Assembly: GCF_017873095.1 (NCBI RefSeq)
Contig: NZ_JAGGJU010000007.1
Coordinates: 124,001 to 188,000, forward strand
Direction: 5' to 3'
Length of the DNA stretch: 64,000 bases
Source of the DNA: Heterorhizobium halophytocola
Lineage (GTDB): Bacteria; Pseudomonadota; Alphaproteobacteria; Rhizobiales; Rhizobiaceae
Of this stretch, positions 27,076 to 35,985 are shown piece after piece. The translations under genes and the position numbers were made by a program. The notes under the pieces were generated by a model, which did not search any database, had not been told where the DNA came from, and saw nothing but the letters and a program-made list of their open reading frames with translations. Within the stretch, counting starts at the first letter, position 1, and each line of letters opens with the position of its first letter.

Positions 27076-27264
27076 TGCCGCAAACGGAATAACCGCACAA
27101 CCTTCCGGGTCGCAGGCGCATGTGTGCGAACACAGGCCAGACAGGACGTCGCCCCCCGGCCAGCACATGGCCGACCGCCCAACTCCAGATTGCCGCTAAG
27201 CCGCCCGATCCCTGTCCCGCCCGAACAGCCCGCAGCTAAAGCAAGGGCGAGTCGATCGCCCGCC

Positions 27265-27498
27265 TTATTCCGCCGTCTTCATCGCCGCGCGCAGGGTGTC
27301 GTTGATCCGGTCCTGCCAGCCCGGCCCGTCCTCCTGGAAGAAGGCAAGAACATCGCTGTCGATCCGGATCGACACCAATTCCCGGCTGCTCGGCACGGCC
27401 GGCCGCTCCACGGCCGGCGCCGCGGTCTTCGCCTTCGGCTTGAACAGGGCATTCGCCGCATCCATTGGGTTCACCGGTCTGCGTGGTGTCGTTGCCAT
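27265..27498 (-). CDS. BrnA-type antitoxin, apparently without toxin
   Basis: A 77-residue protein whose second half, VSIRIDSDVLAFFQEDGPGW followed by QDRINDTLRAAM, matches the ribbon-helix-helix BrnA/DUF4415 antitoxins. BrnA normally follows brnT, binds the RNase BrnT and represses the operon. No brnT-like frame is found on either side: upstream is intergenic and then a glyoxalase-fold gene. It may therefore be an orphan regulator. The Ala/Pro/Lys-rich N-terminus is less conserved. The ATG at 27498 follows GAGGA at 7 bases. Confidence 0.8.
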   Translation of the reverse strand: MATTPRRPVNPMDAANALFKPKAKTAAPAVERPAVPSSRELVSIRIDSDVLAFFQEDGPGWQDRINDTLRAAMKTAE

Positions 27499-27639
27499 TC
27501 GTCATTCCTCATCAAAACATGCCGCCGCCGGCAAAGCGCCCGACAGCAACTCCGACCCTAGCTCCCGCCCGGATGCCGCGCAATGACGACGGGCGCGCCG
27601 CGCGTCCCAAAGCAAGCATAAGTGCGCGTGCGCCGCGCC

Positions 27640-28071
27640 TCAATCCTGTTCCAGCTCGAGTATGTTGCCCTCGGGATCGCGCGCATAGGCGATGAGCGCC
27701 GGGGCACCGGCCGTCCCGAAATTCGTGATCCGGCCGATCTGCGCGCCGCCTGCCCTAAGGATCTCGCCCAGCACCGTCTCGACGTCGGCCATGCGAAACG
27801 ACAGATGCCCATATCCCGGCTCGTTCACCCGCGGCTGCCCCCGGTGAAGCAGAACCGTGTGTTCGTGGATTTCGAGGAAGGGATGGTCGAGCCCCGGAAA
27901 TCCGAGCCAGATGGACAGGATCTCTGAGTTCGCAACGCCATTCCCCCGCGAGACATGTTCGCCCGAAAGCCGTCTCGCCTCCCGCAGATAGCGGCAGCCG
28001 AGCACCTCGACATAGAAGGCGGCAAGGGCCTGCGCGTCCCGGGCGACCAGATTGATATGCGCAAGTTTCAT
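27640..28071 (-). CDS. VOC/glyoxalase-fold protein
   Basis: A 143-residue vicinal-oxygen-chelate protein. It begins MKLAHINLVARDAQALAAFY and contains the second half-motif YGHLSFRMADVETV and the ending ARDPEGNILELEQD, all typical; the candidate metal ligands are His5, the His of GHLSF and the Glu of LELEQ. Family members are glyoxalases, dioxygenases or resistance proteins; the substrate here is unknown. The frame continues far upstream, but the extension is low-complexity Arg/Gly-rich sequence, so the ATG at 28071 is chosen. No strong ribosome site. Confidence 0.85.
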   Translation of the reverse strand: MKLAHINLVARDAQALAAFYVEVLGCRYLREARRLSGEHVSRGNGVANSEILSIWLGFPGLDHPFLEIHEHTVLLHRGQPRVNEPGYGHLSFRMADVETVLGEILRAGGAQIGRITNFGTAGAPALIAYARDPEGNILELEQD

Positions 28072-28846
28072 GGCGTTCGCAGCCCCTGTGGGAAGACACT
28101 GCGATCGACGATTACAGGAAAGCAGGCAGGCCGTCTCTCGCTTCGGAAACTCAGCCTGAGCCGGCGCATCTAAGCCCTTTGAATCTTTGCTCACGTGCCC
28201 GGTTCTGGATCCCAACTTGACCCGAAGATCCAGGCGTGACCACCTTGCCCGCATCCCTGACCGTAAAATCCACCCCCATCCGCAGCCCACCGTCCCCCAA
28301 CCCCACACTCCGCGCCGGGGGAAAATTTCGATGCCTGCCTCCAGCCTTTCCAGACACTTGCGAAAATAATCCGTCTGAGTTTTCCACGTCCCCGCCATCC
28401 GCGCGCACAATTCCCCTGCCTCCGTCGCCGGAGTGTTTCGCGAGACGGTCGCGGGCAGATGGGGGCCAGCGCTTGTCGTCGGGCCCGTAACGTGCGGGCC
28501 GGGCGGCAAGGGGCGCATGCCCTGGCGACCCCGCGCAGGCGGGGCCTCCAAAAGCCCTCCCCGGGCAGCCATGCCCGGTTCGGACAAGCCGTGCAGGCGC
28601 CGGTTTCCGGCGCGCAGAGGGGCAAGGCATGGGTCTGCCGGGTCTGGAAAGCCCGGCGCAAAACGCTGAAGGCCACGCGATTGCGGTGCCTGTTTTTACA
28701 ACAATTCTACCGAGGTTCCGCCGTCGCGTGGCCCTCCTGAATGCCCCGGCCCCGCCGGACAGACTTGGGGAAGATCGGATCTGCGGCCAGTTGGCCGCCG
28801 CAACGCACAACCATGGCCGGATGCCGGCCGACAGGAGAGGATAACG
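28072..28846. other. Long gap without recognisable gene
   Basis: 775 bases. Both strands have open frames, but their translations are Arg/Cys/Pro-rich and resemble nothing known. It contains an imperfect palindromic repeat at 28205-28233 and several GC-rich hairpin sequences between 28500 and 28640. It may be decayed sequence, a repeat cluster or a structured RNA; nothing decides. Confidence 0.5.
28205..28233. repeat. RPE-like palindromic repeat
   Basis: Arms CTGGATC and GATCCAG around a 15-base centre containing TTGACCCGAAG. It resembles the dispersed Rhizobium palindromic elements whose core reads TCGGGTCAAG on the other strand. Confidence 0.55.
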
Positions 28847-29311
28847 ATGACACGGCGCAGAAAGTCGGGCGAAAAGGGACAGAAGATGCCAGCCACCCCT
28901 GGGCCGCGCCTGCAGATGCTGGATGACCCGGACAGCACGCTGCCGTGGCTCACCGCCGAGCAGTTCCAGTCTCTCACCGAGCGCGAGAAGGATTATGAAT
29001 ACCAGCGTTTCATGCAGATGATCTGCGGCTATCTCGGCTTCTGGCAAAGCTGCGATCTTGCGCTTTGCCGCCGGGCCCGTGCCTGCCGCGGCTATCTGAG
29101 CGAGGCGCAATTCAAGGCCGGCAACCGCAGCCACGTCCACCCGCCATGCTATGGCACGCGCAATGGACGCTATGACGACATCCAGGACTTTGCTCGCGAG
29201 CTCAAACGTTACGTGAATGGCGATCCCGGCCCCTTCACCCATGATTTCGACAACATCCAGTACCGCATCGGTCCGAGCTGGCGGCACAGTCATTCTGTCA
29301 AAAATCGTTAG
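28847..29311 (+). CDS. Hypothetical protein with CxxxxCxxxxxC cluster
   Basis: A 154-residue protein of no family I can name. A basic N-terminus (TRRRKSGEKG) is followed by a region with regularly placed cysteines: CGYLGFWQSCDLALCRRARACRG, then HPPCYG. Three closely spaced Cys plus Cys/His could bind zinc or an Fe-S cluster. It has no signal peptide or membrane segment. GGAGAGGATAACG precedes the ATG, a good ribosome site, and codon use matches real genes. The next gene starts 90 bases later on the same strand with its own possible promoter. Confidence 0.75.
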   Translation: MTRRRKSGEKGQKMPATPGPRLQMLDDPDSTLPWLTAEQFQSLTEREKDYEYQRFMQMICGYLGFWQSCDLALCRRARACRGYLSEAQFKAGNRSHVHPPCYGTRNGRYDDIQDFARELKRYVNGDPGPFTHDFDNIQYRIGPSWRHSHSVKNR

Positions 29312-29340
29312 GAACCGTACTGTCGTGGTAGCCAAGGGTC

Positions 29341-29368
29341 TTGACAGGAATTGCGTCGGGGCTAAACC
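29341..29368 (+). promoter_or_regulatory. Possible promoter of BASS transporter
   Basis: TTGACA (29341-29346), 16-base spacer, TAAACC (29363-29368), ending 33 bases before the GTG start. The -35 is perfect, the -10 weak. Confidence 0.35.
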
Positions 29369-29401
29369 GCGCGAAAGATTGTTTCGTTTCGGAGTGACGT
29401 C

Positions 29402-30364
29402 GTGAAAGCTCTCGCATCCTTTTCCGCCTTTATCGGCAAGACCTTCGCCGTCTGGGTCATTCTGTTCGCCGTTCTCGGCTTCGTCTTGCCGGACACCTTC
29501 AAGCTGTTCGTGCCGTGGATCGTCACGCTGCTGTCGATCATCATGTTCGGCATGGGCCTGACGCTGTCGCTCGACGACTTCCGTGAAGTTGCCCGCCGGC
29601 CCTTCGATGTCGCGATCGGCGTGGTCTCGCAGTTTCTCATCATGCCGCTGCTGGCCGTGCTTTTGACGATGCTGATCCCGATGACGCCGGAAGTCGCCGC
29701 CGGCGTCATTCTCGTCGGCTGCTGCCCGGGCGGCACCTCGTCCAATGTCATGACCTATCTGTCGAAGGGCGACGTGGCGCTGTCGGTCGCCTGCACCTCG
29801 GTTACCACGCTGGTCGCGCCGATCGTCACACCCTTCCTCGTCTGGCTATTCGCCAGCCAGTTCCTGCCGGTCGACGCGATGGCCATGTTCCTCTCCATCG
29901 TCAAGGTCGTGCTGGTGCCGCTGGCGCTCGGCGTGATCCTGCAGAAGCTGGTGCCCTCGGTGGTACGCGCCGCCATTCCGGCGCTGCCGCTCGTCTCCGT
30001 CATCGGCATCGTGCTGATCGTCGCCGCCGTCGTCGCCGCCTCCAAGGGGGCGATCGCCACCTCCGGCCTGCTGATCTTCGCCGTCGTCGTGCTGCACAAT
30101 GGTCTCGGCTATCTGATCGGCTTTTTCGCCGGCCGCGTCTTCGGTCTGTCGCTTGCCAAGCGCAAGGCGATCGCCATCGAGGTCGGCATGCAGAATTCGG
30201 GCCTCGGTGCCGCCCTCGCCACCGCCCATTTCTCGCCGGCGGCGGCCGTGCCGAGCGCCATCTTCTCGGTCTGGCACAACATCTCCGGCGCCATTCTGGC
30301 CAACTGGCTGAGCGGCCGCCGCGATGAAACGGATGCGGCAGCACCCGTCGCCGTCAAGTCCTGA
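29402..30364 (+). CDS. Bile acid:sodium symporter (BASS) family transporter
   Basis: A 320-residue inner-membrane protein with nine or ten hydrophobic segments. Family motifs are FGMGLTLSLDDF, GVILVGCCPGGTSSNVMTYLSKGDVALSV (the Na+-site crossing region) and IAIEVGMQNSGLGAALA (second crossing helix). Bacterial BASS proteins take up Na+ with organic anions such as pantoate, pyruvate or keto acids; the substrate here is not known. The start is GTG at 29402 with GGAG 7 bases upstream. A strong bidirectional hairpin terminator separates it from convergent prfC. Confidence 0.92.
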   Translation: MKALASFSAFIGKTFAVWVILFAVLGFVLPDTFKLFVPWIVTLLSIIMFGMGLTLSLDDFREVARRPFDVAIGVVSQFLIMPLLAVLLTMLIPMTPEVAAGVILVGCCPGGTSSNVMTYLSKGDVALSVACTSVTTLVAPIVTPFLVWLFASQFLPVDAMAMFLSIVKVVLVPLALGVILQKLVPSVVRAAIPALPLVSVIGIVLIVAAVVAASKGAIATSGLLIFAVVVLHNGLGYLIGFFAGRVFGLSLAKRKAIAIEVGMQNSGLGAALATAHFSPAAAVPSAIFSVWHNISGAILANWLSGRRDETDAAAPVAVKS

Positions 30365-30403
30365 GCAGGCCGTCGGTCCGTGGGTGCCGCGCACTACACA
30401 AAA

Positions 30404-30428
30404 AAACGGGCCCGTCGCGGGCCCGTTT
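30404..30428. terminator. Bidirectional terminator between BASS gene and prfC
   Basis: Perfect 11-base stem AAACGGGCCCG / CGGGCCCGTTT with loop TCG, an A run on one side and T-rich end on the other, so it can serve both convergent genes. Confidence 0.9.
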
Positions 30429-30458
30429 CTCGTTGAATATCATGGATAGGGGTGGCGG

Positions 30459-32042
30459 TCAGGCCGCCTTGGCGACATTGTATTCCTTGATCGCCACCAT
30501 CTTGATCGCCGGATGCCGCTCGGCCTCGTAGCGCAGCGAGAAACTGTCCTGCGCCATGAACACCGGGTCGCCGTCGAGGTCGCGGCAGATATCGCCGCGC
30601 CGGGCGGTGACGAACTTGTCGAGCTCCTGGGCCGTGTCGGCGGAAATCCAGCGGCAGACGGAAAAGCGGGCCATCTCGAAGGAGACCGGCAGGCCATATT
30701 CGGCCTGTAGCCGCTCCTTCAGCACGTCGAGCTGCAGCGCGCCGACCACACCGACGATCGCCGGCGAACCGTCTTCCGGCTGGAACAGCTGCACCACGCC
30801 TTCTTCGGCCATCTGCTGCAGCGCCTCCTTCAGCTTCTTCGCCTTCATCGCGTCCTCCAGCCGGACACGGCGCAGGATCTCGGGCGAGAAGTTCGGCACG
30901 CCCTGGAACACCAGCGCCTCGCCTTCGGTCAGCGTGTCGCCGATGCGGAGCGTGCCGTGGTTCGGAATGCCGACCACGTCGCCGGCAAAGGCGGTGTCGG
31001 CGATCTGGCGCTGCGAGGCGAAGAAGAACTGCGGCGCCGTCAGTCCGAGCTGCTTGCCCGTGCGGGCAAGCCTTGCCTTCATGCCGCGTTCCAGCTTGCC
31101 CGAGCAGATCCGGGCAAAGGCGATGCGGTCGCGGTGGTTGGGGTCCATGTTCGCCTGGATCTTGAAGACGAAGGCGGTCATCTTGTCCTCGGCCGCATGC
31201 ACGGTCCGGATATCGGCCACCTGGTCGCGCGGCGGCGGCGCGATGGCACCGAGCGCGTTGATCAGGTCGCGCACGCCGAAATTCCGCAGCGCCGAGCCGA
31301 AGAAGACCGGCGTCATATGGCCTTCCAGAAACGCTGCCTGGTCGAACGGCCGGCAGGCCTCGCGGGCCAGTTCCAGCTCCTCGATGAAGGTCTCGCGCTC
31401 GTTTTGCGGCAGATGGTCGGCCACGCTCTGTGGTCCGTTGACCGGCAGCGGATCGACCTGGGCGTCATTGCCGCGATAGGTGTTGTTGGCGAGATTATAG
31501 GCGCCGCAAAAGGACTTGGAGCGCCCGACCGGCCAGGTGATCGGCGCCGTGTCGAGCGCCAGCTTCTCCTCGACCTCGTCCAGGATCTCGAACGGGTCGC
31601 GGCTCTCGCGGTCCATCTTGTTGATGAAGGTGATGATCGGAATGTCGCGCATCCGGCAGACTTCGAACAGCTTCAGCGTTCTGGGCTCGATACCCTTGGC
31701 GGCATCGAGCACCATGACGGCCGCATCCACGGCCGTCAGCGTCCGATAGGTGTCGTCGGCGAAGTCTTCATGGCCCGGCGTGTCGAGAATGTTGAAGACA
31801 TTGCCGTCATATTCGAAGGTCATCACCGAGGTGACCACGGAAATGCCGCGCTCGCGTTCGATCTTCATCCAGTCGGACCGCGTCTGGATCCGGTCCTTTT
31901 TCGCCTTGACCTCGCCGGCCAGCTGGATCGCGCCGCCGAACAGCAGCAGCTTTTCGGTCAGCGTCGTCTTGCCCGCATCCGGGTGGGCGATAATAGCGAA
32001 GGTCCGGCGGCGGGAGACCGCCTCTGCGAGCGTTTCGGCCAT
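30459..32042 (-). CDS. prfC: Peptide chain release factor 3
   Basis: A 527-residue GTPase that removes RF1/RF2 from ribosomes after peptide release. G1 AHPDAGKTT near residue 20, the switch region RGISVVTSVMTF, G3 DTPGHEDF, G4 NKMDRE and the C-terminal RF3 segments (FASQRQIADTAFAGDVVGIPNHG, VVGALQLDVLKERLQAEY) are present, and the length is that of RF3. The frame continues 135 bases upstream, but the ATG at 32042 matches the family start (MAETLAEAVSRRRTFAIIAH). It is divergent from dut, with 87 bases between starts. Confidence 0.95.
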   Translation of the reverse strand: MAETLAEAVSRRRTFAIIAHPDAGKTTLTEKLLLFGGAIQLAGEVKAKKDRIQTRSDWMKIERERGISVVTSVMTFEYDGNVFNILDTPGHEDFADDTYRTLTAVDAAVMVLDAAKGIEPRTLKLFEVCRMRDIPIITFINKMDRESRDPFEILDEVEEKLALDTAPITWPVGRSKSFCGAYNLANNTYRGNDAQVDPLPVNGPQSVADHLPQNERETFIEELELAREACRPFDQAAFLEGHMTPVFFGSALRNFGVRDLINALGAIAPPPRDQVADIRTVHAAEDKMTAFVFKIQANMDPNHRDRIAFARICSGKLERGMKARLARTGKQLGLTAPQFFFASQRQIADTAFAGDVVGIPNHGTLRIGDTLTEGEALVFQGVPNFSPEILRRVRLEDAMKAKKLKEALQQMAEEGVVQLFQPEDGSPAIVGVVGALQLDVLKERLQAEYGLPVSFEMARFSVCRWISADTAQELDKFVTARRGDICRDLDGDPVFMAQDSFSLRYEAERHPAIKMVAIKEYNVAKAA

Positions 32043-32129
32043 GGTCGAGGAAATCCTTTTGATCGGCGGCTTATCTAGCGTTTCGCCGGCCAATATGCAA
32101 TTCAACCGGACAAACAAAGGAGCCCTCCG

Positions 32130-32594
32130 ATGAACGATGTCCTCGGCCCTGTCGTAAACCTGATCCGCCTGCCGCACGGGGAGGGCATCGACCTGCCCGC
32201 CTACGAGACCAGGGGGGCCGCCGGCATGGACCTCAAGGCTGCCGTTCCCGCCGACAGGCCGATGGTGCTGACGCCGGGCAAGCGGGCGCTGATACCGACC
32301 GGCTTCATCTTCGAGATACCCTCAGGCTTCGAGGTCCAGATCCGCCCGCGTTCCGGCCTTGCCTTCAAGCACGGCATCACCTGCCTCAACACGCCCGGCA
32401 CCATCGACAGCGACTATCGCGGCGAGGTCAAGGTCCTGCTGGTCAATCTCGGTGACGAGGATTTCGTCGTCGAGCGCGGTATGCGCGTGGCGCAGATGGT
32501 GGTGGCACCGGTGGTCCAGGTCGGCATTGCCGAGACGGCAACGGCCAGCGAAACCTCCCGCGGCGCCGGCGGCTTCGGCTCGACCGGCGTGTGA
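32130..32594 (+). CDS. dut: dUTP diphosphatase
   Basis: A 154-residue trimeric dUTPase that makes dUMP for thymidylate synthesis and keeps uracil out of DNA. The five family motifs are visible: [47 protein letters not shown] and the C-terminal [10 protein letters not shown] that closes over the substrate. AAAGGAG precedes the ATG. The stop overlaps a GTG start of the GNAT gene (GTGA), so the two are likely co-transcribed. Confidence 0.96.
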   Translation: MNDVLGPVVNLIRLPHGEGIDLPAYETRGAAGMDLKAAVPADRPMVLTPGKRALIPTGFIFEIPSGFEVQIRPRSGLAFKHGITCLNTPGTIDSDYRGEVKVLLVNLGDEDFVVERGMRVAQMVVAPVVQVGIAETATASETSRGAGGFGSTGV

Positions 32595-33488
32595 GGTCGG
32601 CCGTGCGGGATGATCTTGCGCTCCGCACGGATTATTTCGCCGACCCTGGGGCCTTCGCCGCCCTCGTCGATCTCCTGCGGGATATATTCGGCATCGATAT
32701 CGGCCATCAATCAAGGTTCGGCGGGCCGGATCCGTCGAGCATGCCACTCGGCTATTTCGATGCTGCGGGCCGGCTTGTCGCCAATTTCTCCGCCTTCGCG
32801 TTGCCGCTGATGGTGGCTGGCCGGCATGTCCGCGCCGCCGGCTTCCAGTCGGGTGCGGTGCGGCCCGAATATCGGGGCCGGGGTCTCTACCGCGACCTGA
32901 TGCGACGGGCCTTCTCCTGGGCCGATCGGGAGGGTTTCGAAGCCGGCATCCTGCTGACCGACAAGCCTGCGCTCTACGAACCCTATGGCTTTCGGGTCAT
33001 GCCGCAGTCCGGCTTTCGCGCGGCAGCGCCGCTCTACGGGCAAGGGACCGGCAGACATCGCGACCTGTCGCTCGATGACCGGGAGGACGTGCTTCTGATC
33101 CGGCGGATGCTTGCGTCACGGCAGCCGGTTTCGGCGCGCTTCGCGGTGGAACGGCAGGCGGAAATGTTCCTGCTCAATGCCAGCCTCGACGCTACGATCA
33201 GGCTTCGCCTGCTCGAAGATTGCGATGCCGTCGTCGCTTGGCGGATGACCGAGGGCCGGCATCTGCAACTGCTGGACATCGTGTCGCCGGTCGTGCGGAC
33301 ACTCGATGTCCTCCTCGCCGCGTTCGGTCTGCCGATGGAAACTGTCGAGGTGCGATTTCCCCCCCGATCGCCTCGACTGGCTCGCCGAGTCGCTGGCGAT
33401 GACCGGCGGCTGTGCGATGATGGTCAGGGGACTTCCGGATCTGGAACAGGCCGGACCATTGACGTTGTCGCCGATGGCGGAATTCTGA
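32591..33488 (+). pseudogene. GNAT N-acetyltransferase, frameshifted near its end
   Basis: A GNAT protein of about 298 residues: the acetyl-CoA segment VRPEYRGRGLYRDLMRRAF near 90-108 and YEPYGFRV follow an N-terminal half typical of the family. After VEVRFPP the frame fails to match: reading in the next frame from the run of seven C (33359-33365) gives DRLDWLAESLAMTGGCAMMV and a natural ending LSPMAEF with stop at 33486-33488. One surplus C in the run explains this. Without correction the frame runs on to 33613 with unrelated residues. Sequencing error or true inactivation cannot be separated here. The start may be GTG 32591 or GTG 32603. Confidence 0.75.
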
Positions 33489-33811
33489 GGCGGCATGGTC
33501 GTCGCCCTTGCCAATCCCGGTCCGATCTCGCAGACGATCCGGACAAGCGGTTGACGGCTGCGGCCTGTGCGCATAATCAGGTCACCGCAGCTGCGCATAC
33601 CAGACTGCCGTAGGCGTTACCGTCATCCAACGCGCCCTGTGTCGAGAAGGTCCCAGCTGGGAGATCTCGAGATCGAAGGCGCGCGGTATGCAATACCTCG
33701 TCCCCCATGTCCCGCTTTCCGTCGAAGCCTCCGGTATTCGACCGTGCGGCGCATCGGGTCCGGCGACGGCACCGCGGCCTTTTCCGAAACGCTATCTGGA
33801 AAGGTCCATCC
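33489..33811. other. Gap between GNAT gene and SDR gene
   Basis: 323 bases after the corrected GNAT stop. It contains the palindrome cluster at 33642-33674 but no gene with family resemblance. Confidence 0.5.
33642..33674. repeat. Nested and abutting palindromes
   Basis: TCCCAGCTGGGA (33651-33662) is immediately followed by GATCTCGAGATC (33663-33674), both perfect 12-base palindromes. Outer arms TCGAGA (33642-33647) and TCTCGA (33665-33670) also pair. The first could form a cruciform or a GNAT terminator; no T run is present. Confidence 0.7.
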
Positions 33812-34567
33812 ATGGAAATGACCGACAACACCATCCTTGTCACCGGCGGCACGAGCGGCATCGGCAGGGCGCTCGCCGAGGCGCTGCATGATCGCGGCAA
33901 CCGGGTGATCGTCACCGGCCGGCGGCATGCATTGCTCGATGCCATCGCGGCCGATCGCCCTGACATCGTTGCCCTGCCGCTCGATCTCGACGACTCCCGG
34001 GGCCCGGCGCGTCTGGCCTGCGATATCCGCATCGCCTTCCCGGAACTCAACGTGGTGATTGCCAATGCGGGGATCTCCCGCGCCGAGGACATGGCCGTGG
34101 ACGGCTGGAGCGCGGCGGATGCCGAGGCGATCCTGCAGACGAATGTCCTGGGCGTGCTGCGCACCGCAGCGGCCTTCCTGCCGATCCTCAAAGCCCAGCC
34201 CCGGTCGACCTTCATGGCCACCGGATCGGCACTCGCCTTCCTGCCGCGCGCCGATTTCCCGAGCTACTGCGCCGCCAAGGCCTTCCTGCATAGCTGGCTG
34301 GTCTCGCTGCGCCACCAGTTGCGCGAGACCCCGGTCGAGGTGCTGGAATTGTCGCCGCCCTATGTGCGGACGGAACTGACCGGCGTGGCGCAGGCGACCG
34401 ATCCGCGGGCCATGCCGCTTGCGGATTATGTGGGCGAGGTGATGGCCATGCTCGAAACCCGGAACCATCCGCGCGGCGAACTGCTGCTCGAACGGGACCA
34501 TCCCCGCCGCTTTGCCGAGCGCGATGGCACCTATGACAGCCTGTTCGCCGCGATGAACCCCGACTGA
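33812..34567 (+). CDS. Short-chain dehydrogenase/reductase, DltE-like
   Basis: A 251-residue classical SDR. The NAD(P) loop is TGGTSGIGRALA (residues 11-22), followed by NAG (IANAGISR), the catalytic Ser in GSALAFLPRADF and the YCAAKAF Tyr/Lys pair. The protein resembles DltE-type short-chain reductases; substrate unknown. The ATG at 33812 follows GGAAAGG; an ATG two codons later is also possible. Standing alone, with 300-base gaps on both sides. Confidence 0.88.
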   Translation: MEMTDNTILVTGGTSGIGRALAEALHDRGNRVIVTGRRHALLDAIAADRPDIVALPLDLDDSRGPARLACDIRIAFPELNVVIANAGISRAEDMAVDGWSAADAEAILQTNVLGVLRTAAAFLPILKAQPRSTFMATGSALAFLPRADFPSYCAAKAFLHSWLVSLRHQLRETPVEVLELSPPYVRTELTGVAQATDPRAMPLADYVGEVMAMLETRNHPRGELLLERDHPRRFAERDGTYDSLFAAMNPD

Positions 34568-34875
34568 GACGCGCAACTTCGCCGGCGCTTCCGCCCGTCC
34601 AGGCCGTGCCGGGTGGATGTCGCCATCCGGTGTCGGGTTCTATCCGCCACCTGGCGCCTGGGGGCGCTCCGATCGAAAGGCAGGACGGTCGCCGGTGCCC
34701 CGGCGGCGCGCAGGTCGAAAAGCCCCGCGCGCCCCTGAAACAAAGATCCGGCACCTGCCTCCGGACAACATGTTTTTTGCGTTTCTCCGGCATCCCGTGG
34801 ACAAACGGTTCTGGTCGCCCCGGGCATTCCTCCATATGATGGCGCCAACTCGAATGTAACAAAGGGAGTGAAACC
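34568..34875. other. Gap upstream of cysK, nothing recognised
   Basis: 308 bases between the SDR stop and cysK. It presumably contains the cysK promoter, but no convincing -35/-10 pair, riboswitch fold or small gene was recognised. Confidence 0.4.
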
Positions 34876-35844
34876 ATGTCGGATCTCAAGAAGCCCGGTC
34901 GTGGCCGCGTCTACAATTCGATTACCGAGACCATCGGCGACACGCCGATCGTGCGCCTCGACAAGCTCGCCAGGGAAAAGGGCGTCAAGGCCAACCTTCT
35001 GGCAAAACTCGAATTCTTCAATCCGATCGCTTCGGTCAAGGATCGTATCGGGGTTGCCATGATCGAGAGCCTGGAAGCCCAGGGCAAGATCGTGGCCGGC
35101 AAGACCACGCTGGTCGAACCGACCTCGGGCAATACCGGCATCGCGCTCGCCTTTGCCGCAGCCGCCAAGGGCTACAAGCTGATCCTGACCATGCCGGAAA
35201 CCATGTCGGTCGAGCGTCGCAAGATGCTGGCGCTGCTCGGTGCAGAACTGGTGCTGACCGAAGGTCCGAAGGGTATGAAGGGCGCGATTGCCAAGGCCGA
35301 GGAACTGGCCGCCAGCCTGCCTGACGCCGTCATTCCCCAGCAGTTCGAAAACCCGGCCAATCCCGAGATCCACCGCAAGACCACGGCCGAGGAAATCTGG
35401 AACGACACCGACGGCGCCGTCGACATGCTGGTGGCCGGAATCGGCACCGGCGGCACGATCACCGGCGCCGGCCAGGTGCTGAAGGCAAAGAAGCCGGACC
35501 TCAAGGTGATTGCCGTCGAGCCCGCCGAGAGCCCGGTGCTGTCGGGCGGTGAGCCGGGTCCGCATAAGATCCAGGGGATCGGCGCCGGCTTTGCGCCGGC
35601 CATTCTCGACACCAAGATCTACGATGAAGTGGTCACCGTCAGCAGTGCCGAAGCCCTGGAGATGGCGCGCCTAGTGGCGCGGCTGGAAGGCGTGCCGGTC
35701 GGCATCTCATCCGGTGCCGCGCTGACCGCTGCGGTCAAGGTCGGCAGCCGGGCGGAAAACGAGGGCAAGACAATCGTCGTCATTATCCCCTCCTTTGCCG
35801 AGCGCTACCTGTCGACCGCTTTGTTCGACGGCCTTGGCGGCTGA
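34876..35844 (+). CDS. cysK: Cysteine synthase A
   Basis: A 322-residue PLP enzyme (O-acetylserine sulfhydrylase) converting O-acetylserine and sulfide to cysteine. The PLP lysine is Lys55 in NPIASVKDR, the substrate loop is TSGNTG, and the phosphate-binding loop is [10 protein letters not shown]; the ending [10 protein letters not shown] is typical of CysK. AAAGGGAG lies 8 bases before the ATG. A hairpin follows the stop. Confidence 0.95.
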   Translation: MSDLKKPGRGRVYNSITETIGDTPIVRLDKLAREKGVKANLLAKLEFFNPIASVKDRIGVAMIESLEAQGKIVAGKTTLVEPTSGNTGIALAFAAAAKGYKLILTMPETMSVERRKMLALLGAELVLTEGPKGMKGAIAKAEELAASLPDAVIPQQFENPANPEIHRKTTAEEIWNDTDGAVDMLVAGIGTGGTITGAGQVLKAKKPDLKVIAVEPAESPVLSGGEPGPHKIQGIGAGFAPAILDTKIYDEVVTVSSAEALEMARLVARLEGVPVGISSGAALTAAVKVGSRAENEGKTIVVIIPSFAERYLSTALFDGLGG

Positions 35845-35872
35845 AGCAGGCGGGTGGCTGAAAGGTGACAGG

Positions 35873-35892
35873 CGGGGTCGGCAGCGACCCCG
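35873..35892 (+). terminator. Hairpin after cysK
   Basis: Perfect 8-base stem CGGGGTCG / CGACCCCG with loop GCAG, 28 bases after the stop; no T run. Confidence 0.6.
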
Positions 35893-35985
35893 TCTCGAAC
35901 CAGCGAGGCAATAGCCATTGCTCGCCACGTGAAGCTCCGCTACGTTTGCGGCGCACCAACAGTTTTCACATACATCGAAGCGCCC

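Larger units (their letters stand above)
26770..27264. other. Gap after beta-oxidation genes, repeats only
   Basis: 495 bases holding a terminator hairpin (26787-26809) and two palindromic elements. Open frames here encode Arg/Pro-rich peptides and the SPLEGEMSGRAEGG signature of the repeat, so I see no gene. Confidence 0.6.

Noticed and set aside
26828..27199. Small protein containing SPLEGEMSGRAEGG
   Set aside because: The peptide is the translation of the dispersed palindromic element, a known artefact type in rhizobia; no ribosome site.
28151..29335. Minus-strand frame of 394 codons, and extension of the glyoxalase-fold frame to 28587
   Set aside because: Both run through the repeat-containing gap with Arg/Gly/Trp-rich sequence and lack family matches; the plus-strand Cys-rich gene and the ATG at 28071 are better supported.
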